From: Mesorhizobium sp. CA8 | GTDB taxonomy: Bacteria; Pseudomonadota; Alphaproteobacteria; Rhizobiales; Rhizobiaceae | Direction: 5' to 3' | Assembly (NCBI RefSeq): GCF_020164955.1 | Contig: NZ_JAIUHG010000011.1 | Span: 1 to 64,000, forward strand | Length of the DNA: 64,000 nt | Shown here: positions 28,388 through 39,281 of the stretch, one piece after another | Position numbering within the stretch: position 1 is the first letter of the stretch | Layout: each line of letters opens with the position of its first letter | Translations under genes and position numbers: made by a program | The notes under the pieces: generated by a model | What the model was told of the DNA's origin: nothing | What the model saw: the letters and a program-made list of their open reading frames with translations, nothing else | Databases searched by the model: none

Positions 28388-28897
28388 TCACCTTCGGGCC
28401 TCCACCAGCGACGCGGCGATAGCCGCGATCGAACGAAACAGGACAAGCGGATCGTCCCTCGTCGGAAAAAATCCCCGGCGATGCCAGAATTGCGCCGCTT
28501 CCGTATCGACTGCATTGACCATCAGCGCGCGCCCTCCGATCAGTTCCGCCGCCCGAACGCAGCGCTGAAGAGCATGCTTCACCAAGCCCGTGCCGATGCC
28601 GAGCCCGGCCCATTCGACGTCGGTCGCAAGCTGGCCGAGGAGAAGACACGGGACCGGATCGGGAGGTTGTCCCGTACGGATCGACCGAGGCAGGATCGAC
28701 GGCAAGACGGCCGTCGGCGCGAGCCCGTAATATCCGACCACGCGGCCGGCTTCATGAACAACGAGAACGGCCGTAAAACCGTTCTCCTGATTGGAGAGCG
28801 CGCGGGTTTTCAGCCAGTGATCAAGTGCAGGCTTCCCGCAGGAAAATCCCGATACGTCGTGAACTGCGGTAAGCGGTTCGGGGGCCGATAACGCCAC
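28388..28897 (-). CDS. GNAT-family toxin of a type II toxin-antitoxin pair (TacT/AtaT-like)
   Basis: This 169-residue protein matches acetyltransferase toxins that inactivate aminoacyl-tRNA. It has FSCGKPALDHWLKTRAL, GYYGLAPTAV, and an acetyl-CoA loop LATDVEWAGLGIGTGLVKHAL. Most relatives have a catalytic Tyr in a segment like AFYERFGF; here it reads QFWHRRGF, with Trp in place of Tyr. It starts at a GTG 3 bp after the DUF1778 gene, which supports a toxin-antitoxin operon. Activity is uncertain given the changed residue. Confidence 0.8.
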   Translation of the reverse strand: MALSAPEPLTAVHDVSGFSCGKPALDHWLKTRALSNQENGFTAVLVVHEAGRVVGYYGLAPTAVLPSILPRSIRTGQPPDPVPCLLLGQLATDVEWAGLGIGTGLVKHALQRCVRAAELIGGRALMVNAVDTEAAQFWHRRGFFPTRDDPLVLFRSIAAIAASLVEARR

Positions 28898-28900
28898 CGG

Positions 28901-29200
28901 TCAGCGCTTCCTCGTGCAGCCCGCCTCCCAGGGAGCGGGCCGCTTTGCCAGTTCGACCATATCAGGAACCGGGGCAGCCGGCGCTGACAGAACCTCCATG
29001 AACTCCGCGAAACCTTCCGGGCTCATGCGGACAAGACGGTTGTCCATCAGCACATCCTCGGCCGCGCGCACGGCGGCATCGCGGACGAAATCCGTGCGGG
29101 ACCGGCCGCGCAGACTGGCGGCACGATCGATCATCGCCACGTCCGCTTCCGGCAGGCGCATAGAGATCGGATATTCCTTGCGTTCGACAGTGGCGGCCAT
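28901..29200 (-). CDS. DUF1778 antitoxin (TacA-like)
   Basis: This 99-residue protein has an N-terminal ribbon-helix-helix DNA-binding region (ISMRLPEADVAMIDRAASLRG then RTDFVRDAAVRAAEDVL) and a C-terminal toxin-wrapping tail. It is the usual partner of GNAT toxins. The frame is open to 29257, but the ATG at 29200 (MAATVERKEYPISMRL) is the sensible start. It likely represses its own promoter jointly with the toxin. Confidence 0.85.
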   Translation of the reverse strand: MAATVERKEYPISMRLPEADVAMIDRAASLRGRSRTDFVRDAAVRAAEDVLMDNRLVRMSPEGFAEFMEVLSAPAAPVPDMVELAKRPAPWEAGCTRKR

Positions 29201-29225
29201 AACCGTCTCCTCACCGGCAATGTAA

Positions 29226-29252
29226 CGGTTTGTAGCGCTAAATGCAATACAA
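29226..29252 (-). promoter_or_regulatory. Candidate operator of the DUF1778/GNAT pair
   Basis: A perfect 8-bp palindrome TAGCGCTA at 29233-29240 lies about 35 bp upstream of the antitoxin start, in the only AT-richer stretch of the short gap to trmB. Ribbon-helix-helix antitoxins usually bind short palindromes at such positions. No other evidence. Confidence 0.35.
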
Positions 29253-29263
29253 GACACGCCGGC

Positions 29264-29974
29264 CTATTTCCGAATGAAGGTCAGGTAAGCAGGCCAGCGT
29301 CCCTCGCGGATGGCCTTGGCCTCATAGCGTGTGCCGGGCCAGCCCGCATAGGGCCGGTGCCAGCCGGCAGCGTCTTCGGCCTGCCACGCGAAGGCGCCGT
29401 GATCGCGGCAGGCAAGCAGCGTCCAGTTGACATAGCTGTCGATATCGGAGGCGAAGCGGAACCTGCCGCCGGCTTTCAGCACCCGGGCAAATCGGCCGAG
29501 ATTGGCGGCGCTGACGAAGCGCCGCTTCCAGTGCTTCTTCTTCGGCCATGGATCGGGATAGAGCAGGTCGATGCCGTCGAGCGAGCCTGATGGCAGCCAG
29601 TCGAGCAGGCGCGTGGCATCGTCGTCATAGACCCTGAGATTGGCAAGCGGCGACTTGCCGAGCGCCGTCATCATCTTGGCCATGCCGTTGACGAAGGGCT
29701 CGACGCCGATGAAACCGGTCTGCGGCGCTTCCGTGGCGCGATGCAGAAGATGCTCGCCGCCGCCGAAGCCGATTTCCAGCTGAAGTGCCGAAACCTCTGC
29801 CTTGAACAAGGTCTTGAGGTCAGCCGGGGCTTCCGCCGTCAGGTCGATCCGGTATTCGCGCAAGCCGCTTTCGAGGGCAATCGCCTGCTGTGGGCGTATA
29901 GTTTTGCCATGCCGGCGACCGAAGAATCCTTCGGTCGTCCGGCTCGGCCTGTCCTTTGCGTGCGCTGGCGTCAG
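29264..29974 (-). CDS. trmB: tRNA (guanine-N7-)-methyltransferase TrmB, apparent CTG start
   Basis: This 236-residue SAM-dependent enzyme methylates G46 of tRNA. It has [29 protein letters not shown] and the signature [17 protein letters not shown]. The first ATG/GTG/TTG in frame, a TTG at 29863, would remove 37 residues including the conserved [18 protein letters not shown]. Reading upstream, the frame reaches a CTG at 29974 that overlaps the metK stop as CTGA, giving [18 protein letters not shown] and the normal family length. A true CTG start or a miscalled ATGA/GTGA are both possible. Confidence 0.85.
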   Translation of the reverse strand: MTPAHAKDRPSRTTEGFFGRRHGKTIRPQQAIALESGLREYRIDLTAEAPADLKTLFKAEVSALQLEIGFGGGEHLLHRATEAPQTGFIGVEPFVNGMAKMMTALGKSPLANLRVYDDDATRLLDWLPSGSLDGIDLLYPDPWPKKKHWKRRFVSAANLGRFARVLKAGGRFRFASDIDSYVNWTLLACRDHGAFAWQAEDAAGWHRPYAGWPGTRYEAKAIREGRWPAYLTFIRK

Positions 29975-31236
29975 GCAGCGACGGCGTCCTTGAGCGCCTT
30001 GGCGAGATCGGTCTTCTCCCAGGAGAAGGAGCCGTCGCGGCCGGCCTTGCGGCCGAAATGGCCGTAGGACGAAGTTTTTGCGTAGATCGGCTTGTTCAAA
30101 TCGAGATGACGGCGGATGCCCGACGGCGATAGATCCATCACCTTGCGCAGCGCCTCTTCGAGCTTCGATTCCTCGACCTTGCCGGTGCCGTGGAGGTCGA
30201 CATAGACCGACAGCGGCTGGGCGACGCCGATGGCGTAGGAGAGCTGGATAGTGCAGCGGTCGGCAAGCTTGGCCGCCACGACGTTCTTGGCGAGGTAGCG
30301 GGCAGCATAGGCCGCCGAACGGTCGACCTTGGTGGTGTCCTTGCCGGAGAAGGCGCCGCCGCCATGCGGTGCCGCGCCGCCATAGGTGTCGACGATGATC
30401 TTGCGGCCGGTGAGGCCGGCATCGCCGTCAGGCCCGCCGATGACGAACTTACCGGTCGGGTTGATGTACCAGTTGCAGTCCTCGGCGATCTTCAAGTCGC
30501 CAAGCGCCTCGCGGATATAGGGCTCGACCACCTTGCGGACCTTCTTGGAGTCCCAGCTTGCATCGAGATGCTGGGTGGAGAGCACGATCTGCGTGACCTC
30601 CGCCGCCTTGCCGTCGGCATAGCGCACGGTGACCTGGCTCTTGGCGTCCGGGCCGAGCTTGCCGGCCTCGCCATCGCCTTCATGGCGCGCCGCGGCCAGC
30701 AATTCGAGAATCTTGTGGCTGTAATAGATCGGCGCCGGCATCAAATCGGGCGTCTCGCGGCAGGCGTAGCCGAACATGATGCCCTGATCGCCGGCACCTT
30801 CCTCGCCCTGGCGGTCGGCGGCGTTGTCGACGCCTTGGCCGATGTCGGGCGACTGGCCATGCAGCAGCACGTCGATCTTGGCTGTCTTCCAGTGGAAGCC
30901 GGACTGCTCGTAGCCGATCTCGCGGATCGCCTTGCGGGCAACAGACTTGAACTTGGTCGGGTTGACCACGGGGTGGCCGGACGCATCCTTGAGGACGTTG
31001 CCCGCCTTGTCCTTCTTCAAAAGCGTGTCGGGGACGCGGACCTCGCCGGCGATGACGACGCGGTTGGTGGTGGCCAGCGTCTCGCAGGCGACGCGGACCT
31101 TCCACGGATCCATGCCCGTCTTCTTGGCTTCGCGATAGACCAGATCGACGATCTCATCGGAGATACGGTCGCAGACTTTGTCGGGATGACCCTCGGAGAC
31201 GGATTCCGAGGTGAAGAGATAATTCTGCCGCGTCAC
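29971..31236 (-). CDS. metK: S-adenosylmethionine synthetase MetK
   Basis: This 421-residue enzyme makes SAM from methionine and ATP. It has the N-terminal [19 protein letters not shown], the [12 protein letters not shown] hexapeptide region and [16 protein letters not shown] with the P-loop-like residues. It is longer than E. coli MetK (384 residues), with insertions typical of alphaproteobacteria. The start is a GTG at 31236 ([13 protein letters not shown]) preceded by AAGAGGGG; the upstream extension to 31287 is not conserved. Its stop overlaps trmB, which uses its product SAM. No SAM riboswitch was recognised upstream. Confidence 0.95.
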   Translation of the reverse strand: MTRQNYLFTSESVSEGHPDKVCDRISDEIVDLVYREAKKTGMDPWKVRVACETLATTNRVVIAGEVRVPDTLLKKDKAGNVLKDASGHPVVNPTKFKSVARKAIREIGYEQSGFHWKTAKIDVLLHGQSPDIGQGVDNAADRQGEEGAGDQGIMFGYACRETPDLMPAPIYYSHKILELLAAARHEGDGEAGKLGPDAKSQVTVRYADGKAAEVTQIVLSTQHLDASWDSKKVRKVVEPYIREALGDLKIAEDCNWYINPTGKFVIGGPDGDAGLTGRKIIVDTYGGAAPHGGGAFSGKDTTKVDRSAAYAARYLAKNVVAAKLADRCTIQLSYAIGVAQPLSVYVDLHGTGKVEESKLEEALRKVMDLSPSGIRRHLDLNKPIYAKTSSYGHFGRKAGRDGSFSWEKTDLAKALKDAVAA

Positions 31237-31400
31237 GGGTGTCCCCTCTTGAAAAAAGATCGGCAGGGCTGCCGATTTTGGCGCCACGTGTTAGCGGTGC
31301 CGGGCGCCGCTCGTCAAGCGGCGCGACGGTTCTGGCATGAATGTAGGCAAGGCCGGCTATGCCACCAGCAGCGGGGCGCCGCCGGCGGCACAGGTAAAAA

Positions 31401-31823
31401 TCAATCGGCGTCTTCGGCGGAGAGCGCCTTCACCAGATCGATGATGCGGCGGCGCACCTTGACGTCGCCGATTTTGACGAAAGCCCGGTTGAGCTGAAGC
31501 CCTTCGGGACTGCCGCAGAATTCGATGGCGAAGGCCATCGAGGAGTCTTCGGCAAATCCCCTGGCGCCGCCGGCGGGCTCCTCGCCCGGGGCATCCTCGA
31601 AAAAGAAGGCGACGGGAACGCTCAGGATGGAGGCGATCGCCTGCAGTCGACTGGCGCCAACCCTGTTCGTGCCCTTTTCGTACTTCTGTATCTGCTGAAA
31701 GGTGATTCCGAGATTTTCGCCCAGCTTTTCCTGGCTCATCCCAAGCATATTGCGACGCAGCCGGATGCGACTCCCGACATGGATGTCGATCGGATTCGGC
31801 TTCTTCTTGTTCTCTTCTGTCAT
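31401..31823 (-). CDS. XRE-family helix-turn-helix regulator
   Basis: This 140-residue protein has an N-terminal HTH of the XRE/cupin-less type at about residues 13-70 (VGSRIRLRRNMLGMSQEKLG, then GITFQQIQKYEKGTNRVG). The C-terminal half has no recognised domain and ends in a short amphipathic region. A regulator of this kind between lnt and metK is a conserved rhizobial arrangement. Its targets cannot be read from the sequence; control of metK-trmB is only a guess from position. Confidence 0.85.
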   Translation of the reverse strand: MTEENKKKPNPIDIHVGSRIRLRRNMLGMSQEKLGENLGITFQQIQKYEKGTNRVGASRLQAIASILSVPVAFFFEDAPGEEPAGGARGFAEDSSMAFAIEFCGSPEGLQLNRAFVKIGDVKVRRRIIDLVKALSAEDAD

Positions 31824-31963
31824 TTTTTCCTCGCCGAATTTTTCCGGCTTTTTCTATTATGTTCCGCCCATATGAAGCCGGAGCCACCTGCCCCAACAGA
31901 ACCCTCCAACCGACTTCGAGAAAATTTTAGGCGTTACAGTATGAGTTTCTAATGTGCCGACTG

Positions 31964-33550
31964 TCAATTCACCCGTAGCCGCTGCCTTACATTCCATGTG
32001 AAGGCCGCCAGCGCAAACACCAACATGATCAGTAATCCGTTAATGCGCCGCTGGTCGGGAGACAGGAAGGCACGCCCAGAGACCGGCACATGCGCGTCGA
32101 TCGCGCCGCGCGCGTCGACGGCAAGCGCATCGACGATGCGGCCGCGCGAATCGACGACTGCGGAGATGCCGTTGTTGGCCGCGCGCAACAGCGGCATTCC
32201 ATTCTCCACCGCGCGAATCTGAGTCTGCCTGAAGTGCTGATACGGGCCCGGCGTGTCGCCAAACCAGGCGTCGTTGGTGACGTTCACAATAACGTCAGAC
32301 GATGCGGAGTCGACGCCGACGAGATCGGGAAAGATCACCTCGTAGCAGATGAACGGAGCAGCGCGCAGGCCGCCCGGCAGGCCGATCGGATGCCGCTCGT
32401 TGCCGGCGGCGAAATTCATCGGTCCGGCAACAAGCCGGCCGATGCCGAAGCGTTCGAAAAGGTCGGCGAAGGGCAGATACTCGCCGAAGGGCACCAGATG
32501 CACTTTGTCGACGGCATCGACGATCTCGCCCTTATCGTTGATCGCCACCACGGAATTGTAATAGCGGCTGCCGGCACTCGCCGATCCGCCCTCCTCGCGC
32601 ACGACGCCGGCAATCAGCATCTGGCCGTCGGCCAGCATGTCGCCCAGCGCCGTCAGCGCGTCTGGACGCCCGGTGAAGAGGAACGGCACCGACGTTTCCG
32701 GCCACAGGATGAGCTGCGGCTTGGCATGCCCATCCTCCGGCGCTTTCCCGGATATCCCCAGCAAAGTTGCGAAGATGCGGTCGCGCACCGAAGCATCCCA
32801 TTTCTCGCTGAGATCGACCGCGGGCTGGACGATGCGGACATCGATCGAGCGTGTCGTCTCAACCGGGGTGACGAGCCTGAAATAGCCGAAGCCGACATGG
32901 GCGGCGACGAGGATGATAAACAGCGCGATACCCAGCCTCAGATGCCGGCGCGCCGCGACCAGCGCGGGAAGCGAAAACAGGAAGACGGCGAGCGCATTCA
33001 TGCCGATCATCCCGGTTACCGATACACTCTGCATCAGGAGCGGCACCGGCATCGCCGCGTAGCCGACGGCATTCCAGGGAAAGCCGGTGAAGAGGAAGTC
33101 GCGCAGCCATTCGGTGAGGCCGAAGCCGAAGGCAAGGGCGGCGATGCGGCCGATATCGCTGCTCCAGAACAGGCGCGCCACAATGGTGGCAAAGCCATAG
33201 AAGAAGGCCAGCGCGAAGGGAATGCCGACAACGGCGAAGGGCAAGGCCCAAGCGAAGTTGTCGGCCTCGACCAGCAATGCCTGGCCGATCCACCACAGGC
33301 CGGCGAGGAAATAACCGAAGCCGAACCACCAGCCGGTGGCGAAAGCCGGCCTCAGGCGCTTGAGCCAGCCATCCGATGCCTCGCCGGTGGCGCCATCCAA
33401 CAGCCAGACCAGGACCGGGAACGAGACGAAGCAGACGGCGAAGAAGTCGTAAGGCGCCTGGGCGAGCACCGCCAGCGCCCCGGCGGCAAAGGCCACCAGC
33501 GCCCGCCGCCACCCCCACAGCAGAATTATTCGGCCGGCAAAGCGCTGCAT
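31964..33550 (-). CDS. lnt: Apolipoprotein N-acyltransferase Lnt
   Basis: This 528-residue inner-membrane enzyme adds the third acyl chain to lipoproteins. An N-terminal block of about six to seven membrane helices (to residue about 220) precedes a nitrilase-like periplasmic domain. The catalytic triad segments are WPETSVPF (Glu), [13 protein letters not shown] (Lys) and ICYEVIFPD (Cys). The frame is open to 33613; the ATG at 33550 with GGGAAG upstream places the first helix near the N-terminus and is preferred. It lies between an XRE regulator and a VOC protein. Confidence 0.94.
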   Translation of the reverse strand: MQRFAGRIILLWGWRRALVAFAAGALAVLAQAPYDFFAVCFVSFPVLVWLLDGATGEASDGWLKRLRPAFATGWWFGFGYFLAGLWWIGQALLVEADNFAWALPFAVVGIPFALAFFYGFATIVARLFWSSDIGRIAALAFGFGLTEWLRDFLFTGFPWNAVGYAAMPVPLLMQSVSVTGMIGMNALAVFLFSLPALVAARRHLRLGIALFIILVAAHVGFGYFRLVTPVETTRSIDVRIVQPAVDLSEKWDASVRDRIFATLLGISGKAPEDGHAKPQLILWPETSVPFLFTGRPDALTALGDMLADGQMLIAGVVREEGGSASAGSRYYNSVVAINDKGEIVDAVDKVHLVPFGEYLPFADLFERFGIGRLVAGPMNFAAGNERHPIGLPGGLRAAPFICYEVIFPDLVGVDSASSDVIVNVTNDAWFGDTPGPYQHFRQTQIRAVENGMPLLRAANNGISAVVDSRGRIVDALAVDARGAIDAHVPVSGRAFLSPDQRRINGLLIMLVFALAAFTWNVRQRLRVN

Positions 33551-33646
33551 CAAGCTTCCCAAGTCGCGCGAATCAGGAGCTAGAGGTTTAACAGGCTGCG
33601 CCACCCGATCCAAACCCGGATAGGCGCAGCCTGATGCACGGTCGCG

Positions 33647-34117
33647 CTATCTGTGCCAGCCCTCGATCCGCAGCCCGCTCAGCCGCTCGGCCTCGTCCTT
33701 CGGGACAACGCGCACGGTCTGGCTGAACGTCCAGACATGACCCTCGGGATCACGGGCGCGGTATTGGCGCTCGCCGTAGAAATGATCCGTCGGTTCTTGA
33801 AAAATTTCCGCGCCGGCCACACGTGCCTTTTCGCAATGGGCGTCGATATCTTGCCGCAGACGGACATAGACGGCTTGGGTGTTCTTGCCGCCGACCGAGG
33901 TCGGGCTGGCGATATGCTCGGCCCATTCGGAATCGACGATGATGTAGCCTTCGCCAAAACGCATTTCGGCATGGACAAGCCGGCCCTCGGCGTCGCTCAC
34001 CAGCATGCTCGGCTCGAAGCCGAAGGCCGCCCGCAGCCAGGTCAATGCAGCGCGCGGATCTTTATAGAAAACGCCTGAGCCGAGAACGGCATGCTTGAAT
34101 GGATCGTCGACGGACAT
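33647..34117 (-). CDS. VOC-superfamily glyoxalase/bleomycin-resistance-like protein
   Basis: This 156-residue protein carries a paired beta-alpha-beta-beta-beta fold pattern of the VOC superfamily: FYKDPRAALTWLRAAFGFEP at the start, HAEMRFGEGYIIVDS in the middle, and YGERQYRARDPEGHVWTFSQ near the end. Histidine and glutamate metal ligands are plausible but not certain. It belongs to a large family of mixed functions, and no substrate can be named. It interrupts the otherwise conserved lnt-corC order, so it may be an insertion in this lineage. Confidence 0.8.
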   Translation of the reverse strand: MSVDDPFKHAVLGSGVFYKDPRAALTWLRAAFGFEPSMLVSDAEGRLVHAEMRFGEGYIIVDSEWAEHIASPTSVGGKNTQAVYVRLRQDIDAHCEKARVAGAEIFQEPTDHFYGERQYRARDPEGHVWTFSQTVRVVPKDEAERLSGLRIEGWHR

Positions 34118-34129
34118 GTCGCGACTGTG

Positions 34130-35212
34130 TCAGGCCTGCTCGGTGCGAGCCGCGCGGCGGCGCTGCCGCTCGCCCTTCTGGCTCTGCACGATCCGTACGC
34201 GCTTGACGCGGCGCGGGTCGGCATCGAGCACATGGAACTCGAAGCCGGGAATGGCCTGCACGACCTCGCCCCTGGCCGGGACACGTCCCAGCGTGTTGAA
34301 GATCATGCCGCCGATGGTGTCGACATATTCGCCATGCTCGCCGGCGGCGAAATCCTCGCCGATCATCTTGGCGACCTCGTCGATCTCGGCCTTGCCGTCG
34401 ACGACGAAGACGCCGTCGCCGGTCTGCGTGATCATCGGCTCGTCGTCGTCATGCTCGTCCTCGATGTCGCCGACCACCATCTCGACGATGTCTTCCAGCG
34501 AGGCGAGGCCGTCGGTGCCGCCATATTCGTCGATGACCAGCGCCATCTGCGTGCGCGTCGTCTGCATGCGGCCCATCAGGTCGGAGGCGAGCATCGAGGG
34601 CGGCACGAACAGCACCTGGCGGATCAGATTGAGATCGCCGATGGTGCGCGCGAGATCGACCTGCGCGAGGTCGAGCGCCGTCGTCACCGGCGCCTTCGCT
34701 CTGGTGCGGCCCTTCTTGACGCGGGCGACCTTGGTGATGTGGGCGAGCACGTCGCGAATGTGGACCATGCCGCGCGGATCGTCCAACGTCTCGGAATAGA
34801 CCGGCATGCGCGAATGGCCGGATTGCTCGAAAAGGCCGAGCAGGTCGCCAAGTGTCGTGTTGATCTCGACCGCCTCGATATCGGCGCGCGGCACCATGAC
34901 GTCCTCGACCCGCACTTCGCGCAGGCGCAGGATGTTGTTGAGCATGGCGCGCTCGCCAGGCGAGAAGGATTCGGCATCGGTCGCCGTTTCGGCAAGCGCG
35001 CCGGCGATCTCCTCGCGCAGGCTGGTGCCGTTGCGGTGCCGGAACAGGCCAAGCACGCGATCGAAGAGGGAAGGACCGGCATGCGTCGGCTCGGCGGCCG
35101 CGCTGCCGGTGGGAATACTCGGACTGGAGCCCTCTTCCGTCTTTTCGGAAGGCTTGGCAGCACTGCCGGCGTCCGGACGGGCGGCAGTTTCTGGGGTGTC
35201 GTTCATCGCCAT
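34130..35212 (-). CDS. corC: CBS-domain hemolysin-like protein, CorC/TlyC family
   Basis: This 360-residue cytosolic protein has two CBS domains (about residues 100-230) followed by a CorC_HlyC transporter-associated domain (DGVFVVDGKAEIDEVAKMIG). The segment LREVRVEDVMVPRADIEAVE is typical. Its N-terminal 60 residues are low-complexity, and the C-terminus is basic. The family is linked to magnesium/cobalt efflux or lysis by name only. It sits next to ybeY-phoH, as in most proteobacteria. Confidence 0.88.
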   Translation of the reverse strand: MAMNDTPETAARPDAGSAAKPSEKTEEGSSPSIPTGSAAAEPTHAGPSLFDRVLGLFRHRNGTSLREEIAGALAETATDAESFSPGERAMLNNILRLREVRVEDVMVPRADIEAVEINTTLGDLLGLFEQSGHSRMPVYSETLDDPRGMVHIRDVLAHITKVARVKKGRTRAKAPVTTALDLAQVDLARTIGDLNLIRQVLFVPPSMLASDLMGRMQTTRTQMALVIDEYGGTDGLASLEDIVEMVVGDIEDEHDDDEPMITQTGDGVFVVDGKAEIDEVAKMIGEDFAAGEHGEYVDTIGGMIFNTLGRVPARGEVVQAIPGFEFHVLDADPRRVKRVRIVQSQKGERQRRRAARTEQA

Positions 35213-35232
35213 CGGTCAATTGAGCTTTTTTG

Positions 35233-35730
35233 TTACGCGTAGGGATCGGGAATGGCAAGCCTCGCAAGCGCGGCGCGCTCGATCGCTTCCATCTCCTCCG
35301 CCTCGGCGTCGGTCTCGTGATCATAGCCCAAAAGATGCAGCAGGCCATGGATGACGAGATGGCTGATATGGTTCGCAATCGGCTTGTCTTCCAGGGCGGC
35401 CTCGCGCGACACCGTCTCGGAGGCGAGCACGATATCGCCCAGCATCGGCGGCAGCCGGCCGCCTTTCGGGAAGGAAAAAGCCGGGAAAGACAAGACGTTG
35501 GTGGGCTTGTCCTTGCCGCGCCACTCGGCATTGAGCGTCTGGATATGGGCATCGTCGGAAAAAACGATGCTGAGCTCGGACGCCCCGCCGGCGCCGGTCT
35601 CGGCAAAGGCGGCCGCAACGGCGCGATCGACGAGAGGCGTCAGCTCGGCTTCGGCAGGCCAGTCGCCGGCCTCGACGAAAATATCGATATCGACCGGCGT
35701 CTCGCCGCCAAATTCCGGACCGTCAGCCAT
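35233..35730 (-). CDS. ybeY: Endoribonuclease YbeY (rRNA maturation factor)
   Basis: This 165-residue zinc metalloprotein takes part in 16S rRNA 3'-end maturation and ribosome quality control. The metal motif [11 protein letters not shown] fits the family HxxxHxxGxDH pattern, preceded by [18 protein letters not shown]. The ATG at 35730 lies 10 bp after the phoH stop; the frame is open to 35787 inside phoH but that start is unlikely. It is in the usual phoH-ybeY-corC order. Confidence 0.95.
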   Translation of the reverse strand: MADGPEFGGETPVDIDIFVEAGDWPAEAELTPLVDRAVAAAFAETGAGGASELSIVFSDDAHIQTLNAEWRGKDKPTNVLSFPAFSFPKGGRLPPMLGDIVLASETVSREAALEDKPIANHISHLVIHGLLHLLGYDHETDAEAEEMEAIERAALARLAIPDPYA

Positions 35731-35740
35731 GGATCCTTGA

Positions 35741-36790
35741 TCAGCTTTCGGCGCCGAGGCCTCGCGCCAGCTTGCCGTCGCGGTCATAGGCCTTGACGAT
35801 TTCGGCGACCAGCGGATGGCGCACCACGTCGCCTTCGTTGAAGCGGACGGTGACGATGCCAGGCACGCCGTCGAGGATACGCAGCGCCTCGACCAGGCCC
35901 GACTTGGTGTTGGGCGGCAGGTCGATCTGGGTCGGATCGCCGGTGACGATCATGCGCGAGTTCTCGCCGAGACGGGTCAGAAACATCTTCATCTGCATCG
36001 GCGTGGTGTTCTGCGCCTCGTCGAGGATCACCGCCGCATGCGCCAGCGTGCGGCCACGCATGAAGGCCAGCGGAGCGATCTCGATGACCTCGGCGGCGAT
36101 CGCCCGCTCGACCTTGTCGGCCGGCATCATATCGTAGAGCGCGTCGTAGAGGGGCCGCAGATAGGGGTCGACCTTCTCCTTCATGTCGCCGGGCAGGAAG
36201 CCCAGCCGCTCGCCGGCCTCGACGGCGGGGCGCGACAGCACGATGCGCTCGACCATGCCGCGTTCGAGCAGCATCGCCGCATGCGCCACCGCCAGATAGG
36301 TCTTGCCGGTGCCGGCAGGGCCGATGCCGAAGACCATTTCCGAGCGCTCCAGCGCCCGCATATAGGCGTCCTGGGTGAGCGAACGGGCGTAGATCGTTTT
36401 CTTGCGCGTCGATATCTGGGCGGCCGAAACCTTGCCCTTGCGCTCCAGGGTCGGCAGCGTCAGCTGGTCGTCGGCGGCAATCGCCATGCGTACGGCGCCG
36501 TCGACATCCGACTGGCCGATGTCGACGCCCTTCTGCAGGATGCCGTAGAGCGTATCCAGCGCGCGGCGCGCCTGTTCGGCGGCCGAAGCCGAGCCTTTGA
36601 TCGCAAGCTGGTTGCCGCGCGAGCGGATATCCACGCCGAGCTTCTGCTCGAGCCGGGCCAGATTCTCGTCGAACTGACCATAAAGGGCGCTGGCAAGCTT
36701 GTTGTTGTCGAAGGTCAGTACGATGTGCGCCATGTCGGAAGCCCCGGACGCCTGGTTCTGGGGCGGATTCTTCAGTTCGGCAGCGCTCAA
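35741..36790 (-). CDS. phoH: PhoH-family ATPase
   Basis: This 349-residue protein has an N-terminal KH-like region followed by an ATPase domain with Walker [13 protein letters not shown] near residue 160 and Walker [11 protein letters not shown]. It is the standard partner of YbeY, and a role in RNA metabolism is inferred for the family. The start is a TTG at 36790 preceded by GAGGAGAGACGG, a near-ideal ribosome binding site. The first in-frame ATG is 19 codons later and lacks such a site. Confidence 0.92.
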   Translation of the reverse strand: MSAAELKNPPQNQASGASDMAHIVLTFDNNKLASALYGQFDENLARLEQKLGVDIRSRGNQLAIKGSASAAEQARRALDTLYGILQKGVDIGQSDVDGAVRMAIAADDQLTLPTLERKGKVSAAQISTRKKTIYARSLTQDAYMRALERSEMVFGIGPAGTGKTYLAVAHAAMLLERGMVERIVLSRPAVEAGERLGFLPGDMKEKVDPYLRPLYDALYDMMPADKVERAIAAEVIEIAPLAFMRGRTLAHAAVILDEAQNTTPMQMKMFLTRLGENSRMIVTGDPTQIDLPPNTKSGLVEALRILDGVPGIVTVRFNEGDVVRHPLVAEIVKAYDRDGKLARGLGAES

Positions 36791-36868
36791 CCGTCTCTCC
36801 TCATCTGCCGAGGCTTGTGGCTATGCGTCTCGCCGTCCCAAACCGCGGGCACTTTCTAGCGACATGCA

Positions 36869-38278
<1,410 letters not shown>

Positions 38279-38352
38279 CGGGCGGCTTCTAGCGCCTTTC
38301 GATGACAAAAAACAGCCGATTCTGCCTTGCGACGCGTCATGCGGCCCCGGAC

Positions 38353-39153
38353 TCACCGGCTCTTGGCCGGCTCGGCGAGGATAGCCTGCATCATCTGGCG
38401 CACCTTGGCTTCCATCAGCCTTGCCGTTTCCTTGCGGTTCGAGCCCTTCGAGAACGGCACCGGCTCGCCGAAATACACCTCGGCATCGATCGCGCCTTCG
38501 GCGAGCAGGGTCTTCAGATGCGGCATCAGATCCTGGTCGCCGATCCAGGCGGACATCGGCCGATGACGGCGGCCCATCGGCATGCCGTGCAGGCGCGTAT
38601 ATGCGATCGCCACGGGTTGGATGAAGACCTGGTCCGCGGCGCCTTCCGAAATCGCCATCGAGGCCGCGCCGAAGAGCGTGCTCTTGAACGGCAGCACGAG
38701 GTTGCCGTCCCCGGTCGAGCCTTCGGCGAACAGCACCATGGCGTCGCCTTTTGCCATCCTTTTGGCGATCTCGCTTGCCTGGTCGCCGGAGGTGCGCTTG
38801 CGCTCGCGCTCGATGTAAACGGTGCGCTGCAGCTTGGACAGCATGCCGATCAGCGGCCAGCCTTCCATGTCGGCCCTGGCGATGAACTTCACGTCGACAA
38901 AGGAGCCGAGCACCATGATGTCGGTCCAGGAAATGTGGTTGGCCGCCACCAGCACAGGACGTTCCCTGGCAAGCGCACCTTTCACATGCACCCGCATGCC
39001 GAGCGCCCTCAGGATCATGCGGTGCCAGATTTTCAGGATGAAGGTATCGGGCCAGAGCCCCGTCTTCATCGACAGGATCTGCAGTGGCACCAGCACCAGT
39101 GAACAGACGACGACATAGCCGAGCGCCAGGAAAATCCGTAATTTCTTGATCAT
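38353..39153 (-). CDS. plsC: 1-acyl-sn-glycerol-3-phosphate acyltransferase (PlsC-like)
   Basis: This 266-residue membrane-associated enzyme would acylate lysophosphatidic acid or a related lysolipid. A hydrophobic N-terminus ([20 protein letters not shown]) is followed by acyltransferase block 1, NHISWTD (NHxxxxD), and block 3 around [10 protein letters not shown]. The start is the ATG at 39153 ([12 protein letters not shown]) with GGAGCG upstream; ATGs at 39171 and 39231 would begin within repeat sequence. It lies between miaB and rimI. Confidence 0.88.
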   Translation of the reverse strand: MIKKLRIFLALGYVVVCSLVLVPLQILSMKTGLWPDTFILKIWHRMILRALGMRVHVKGALARERPVLVAANHISWTDIMVLGSFVDVKFIARADMEGWPLIGMLSKLQRTVYIERERKRTSGDQASEIAKRMAKGDAMVLFAEGSTGDGNLVLPFKSTLFGAASMAISEGAADQVFIQPVAIAYTRLHGMPMGRRHRPMSAWIGDQDLMPHLKTLLAEGAIDAEVYFGEPVPFSKGSNRKETARLMEAKVRQMMQAILAEPAKSR

Positions 39154-39170
39154 TCGCTCCGGCCCCAACA

Positions 39171-39212
39171 TTACAGCGCCGCGCGCCTTAGGGCGCGCAA
39201 AAGGACGCTGTA
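39171..39212. repeat. Palindromic repeat with TTACAGCG arms
   Basis: TTACAGCGCC at 39171 mirrors GGACGCTGTAA ending at 39212, and an inner perfect hairpin GCGCGCC/GGCGCGC lies at 39181-39198. It is directly followed by a family A repeat. I recognise it as a common rhizobial intergenic pattern, but only one copy is in view. Confidence 0.6.
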
Positions 39213-39225
39213 ACACTCTCGCTTG

Positions 39226-39273
39226 GCGCATGATCCTTTCCGAAAATCGGAGCCGATTTTCGGGGTCATGCGC
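39226..39273. repeat. Dispersed palindromic repeat, family A, copy 2
   Basis: Arms GCGCATGATC and GGTCATGCGC flank CCGAAAATCGG and CCGATTTTCGG. It has the same layout as the copies at 9473, 39798 and 45298 and ends 9 bp before the rimI stop codon. Confidence 0.7.
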
Positions 39274-39281
39274 GACTGTGG

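Noticed and set aside
29264..29863. trmB starting at the TTG at 29863
   Set aside because: It would remove 37 residues including the conserved GFFGRRHGK segment; the longer reading from 29974 fits the family length.
31237..31400. A SAM riboswitch in front of metK
   Set aside because: The 160-bp leader was read for SAM-II and SAM/SAH-type structures; no conserved core or convincing pseudoknot was seen.
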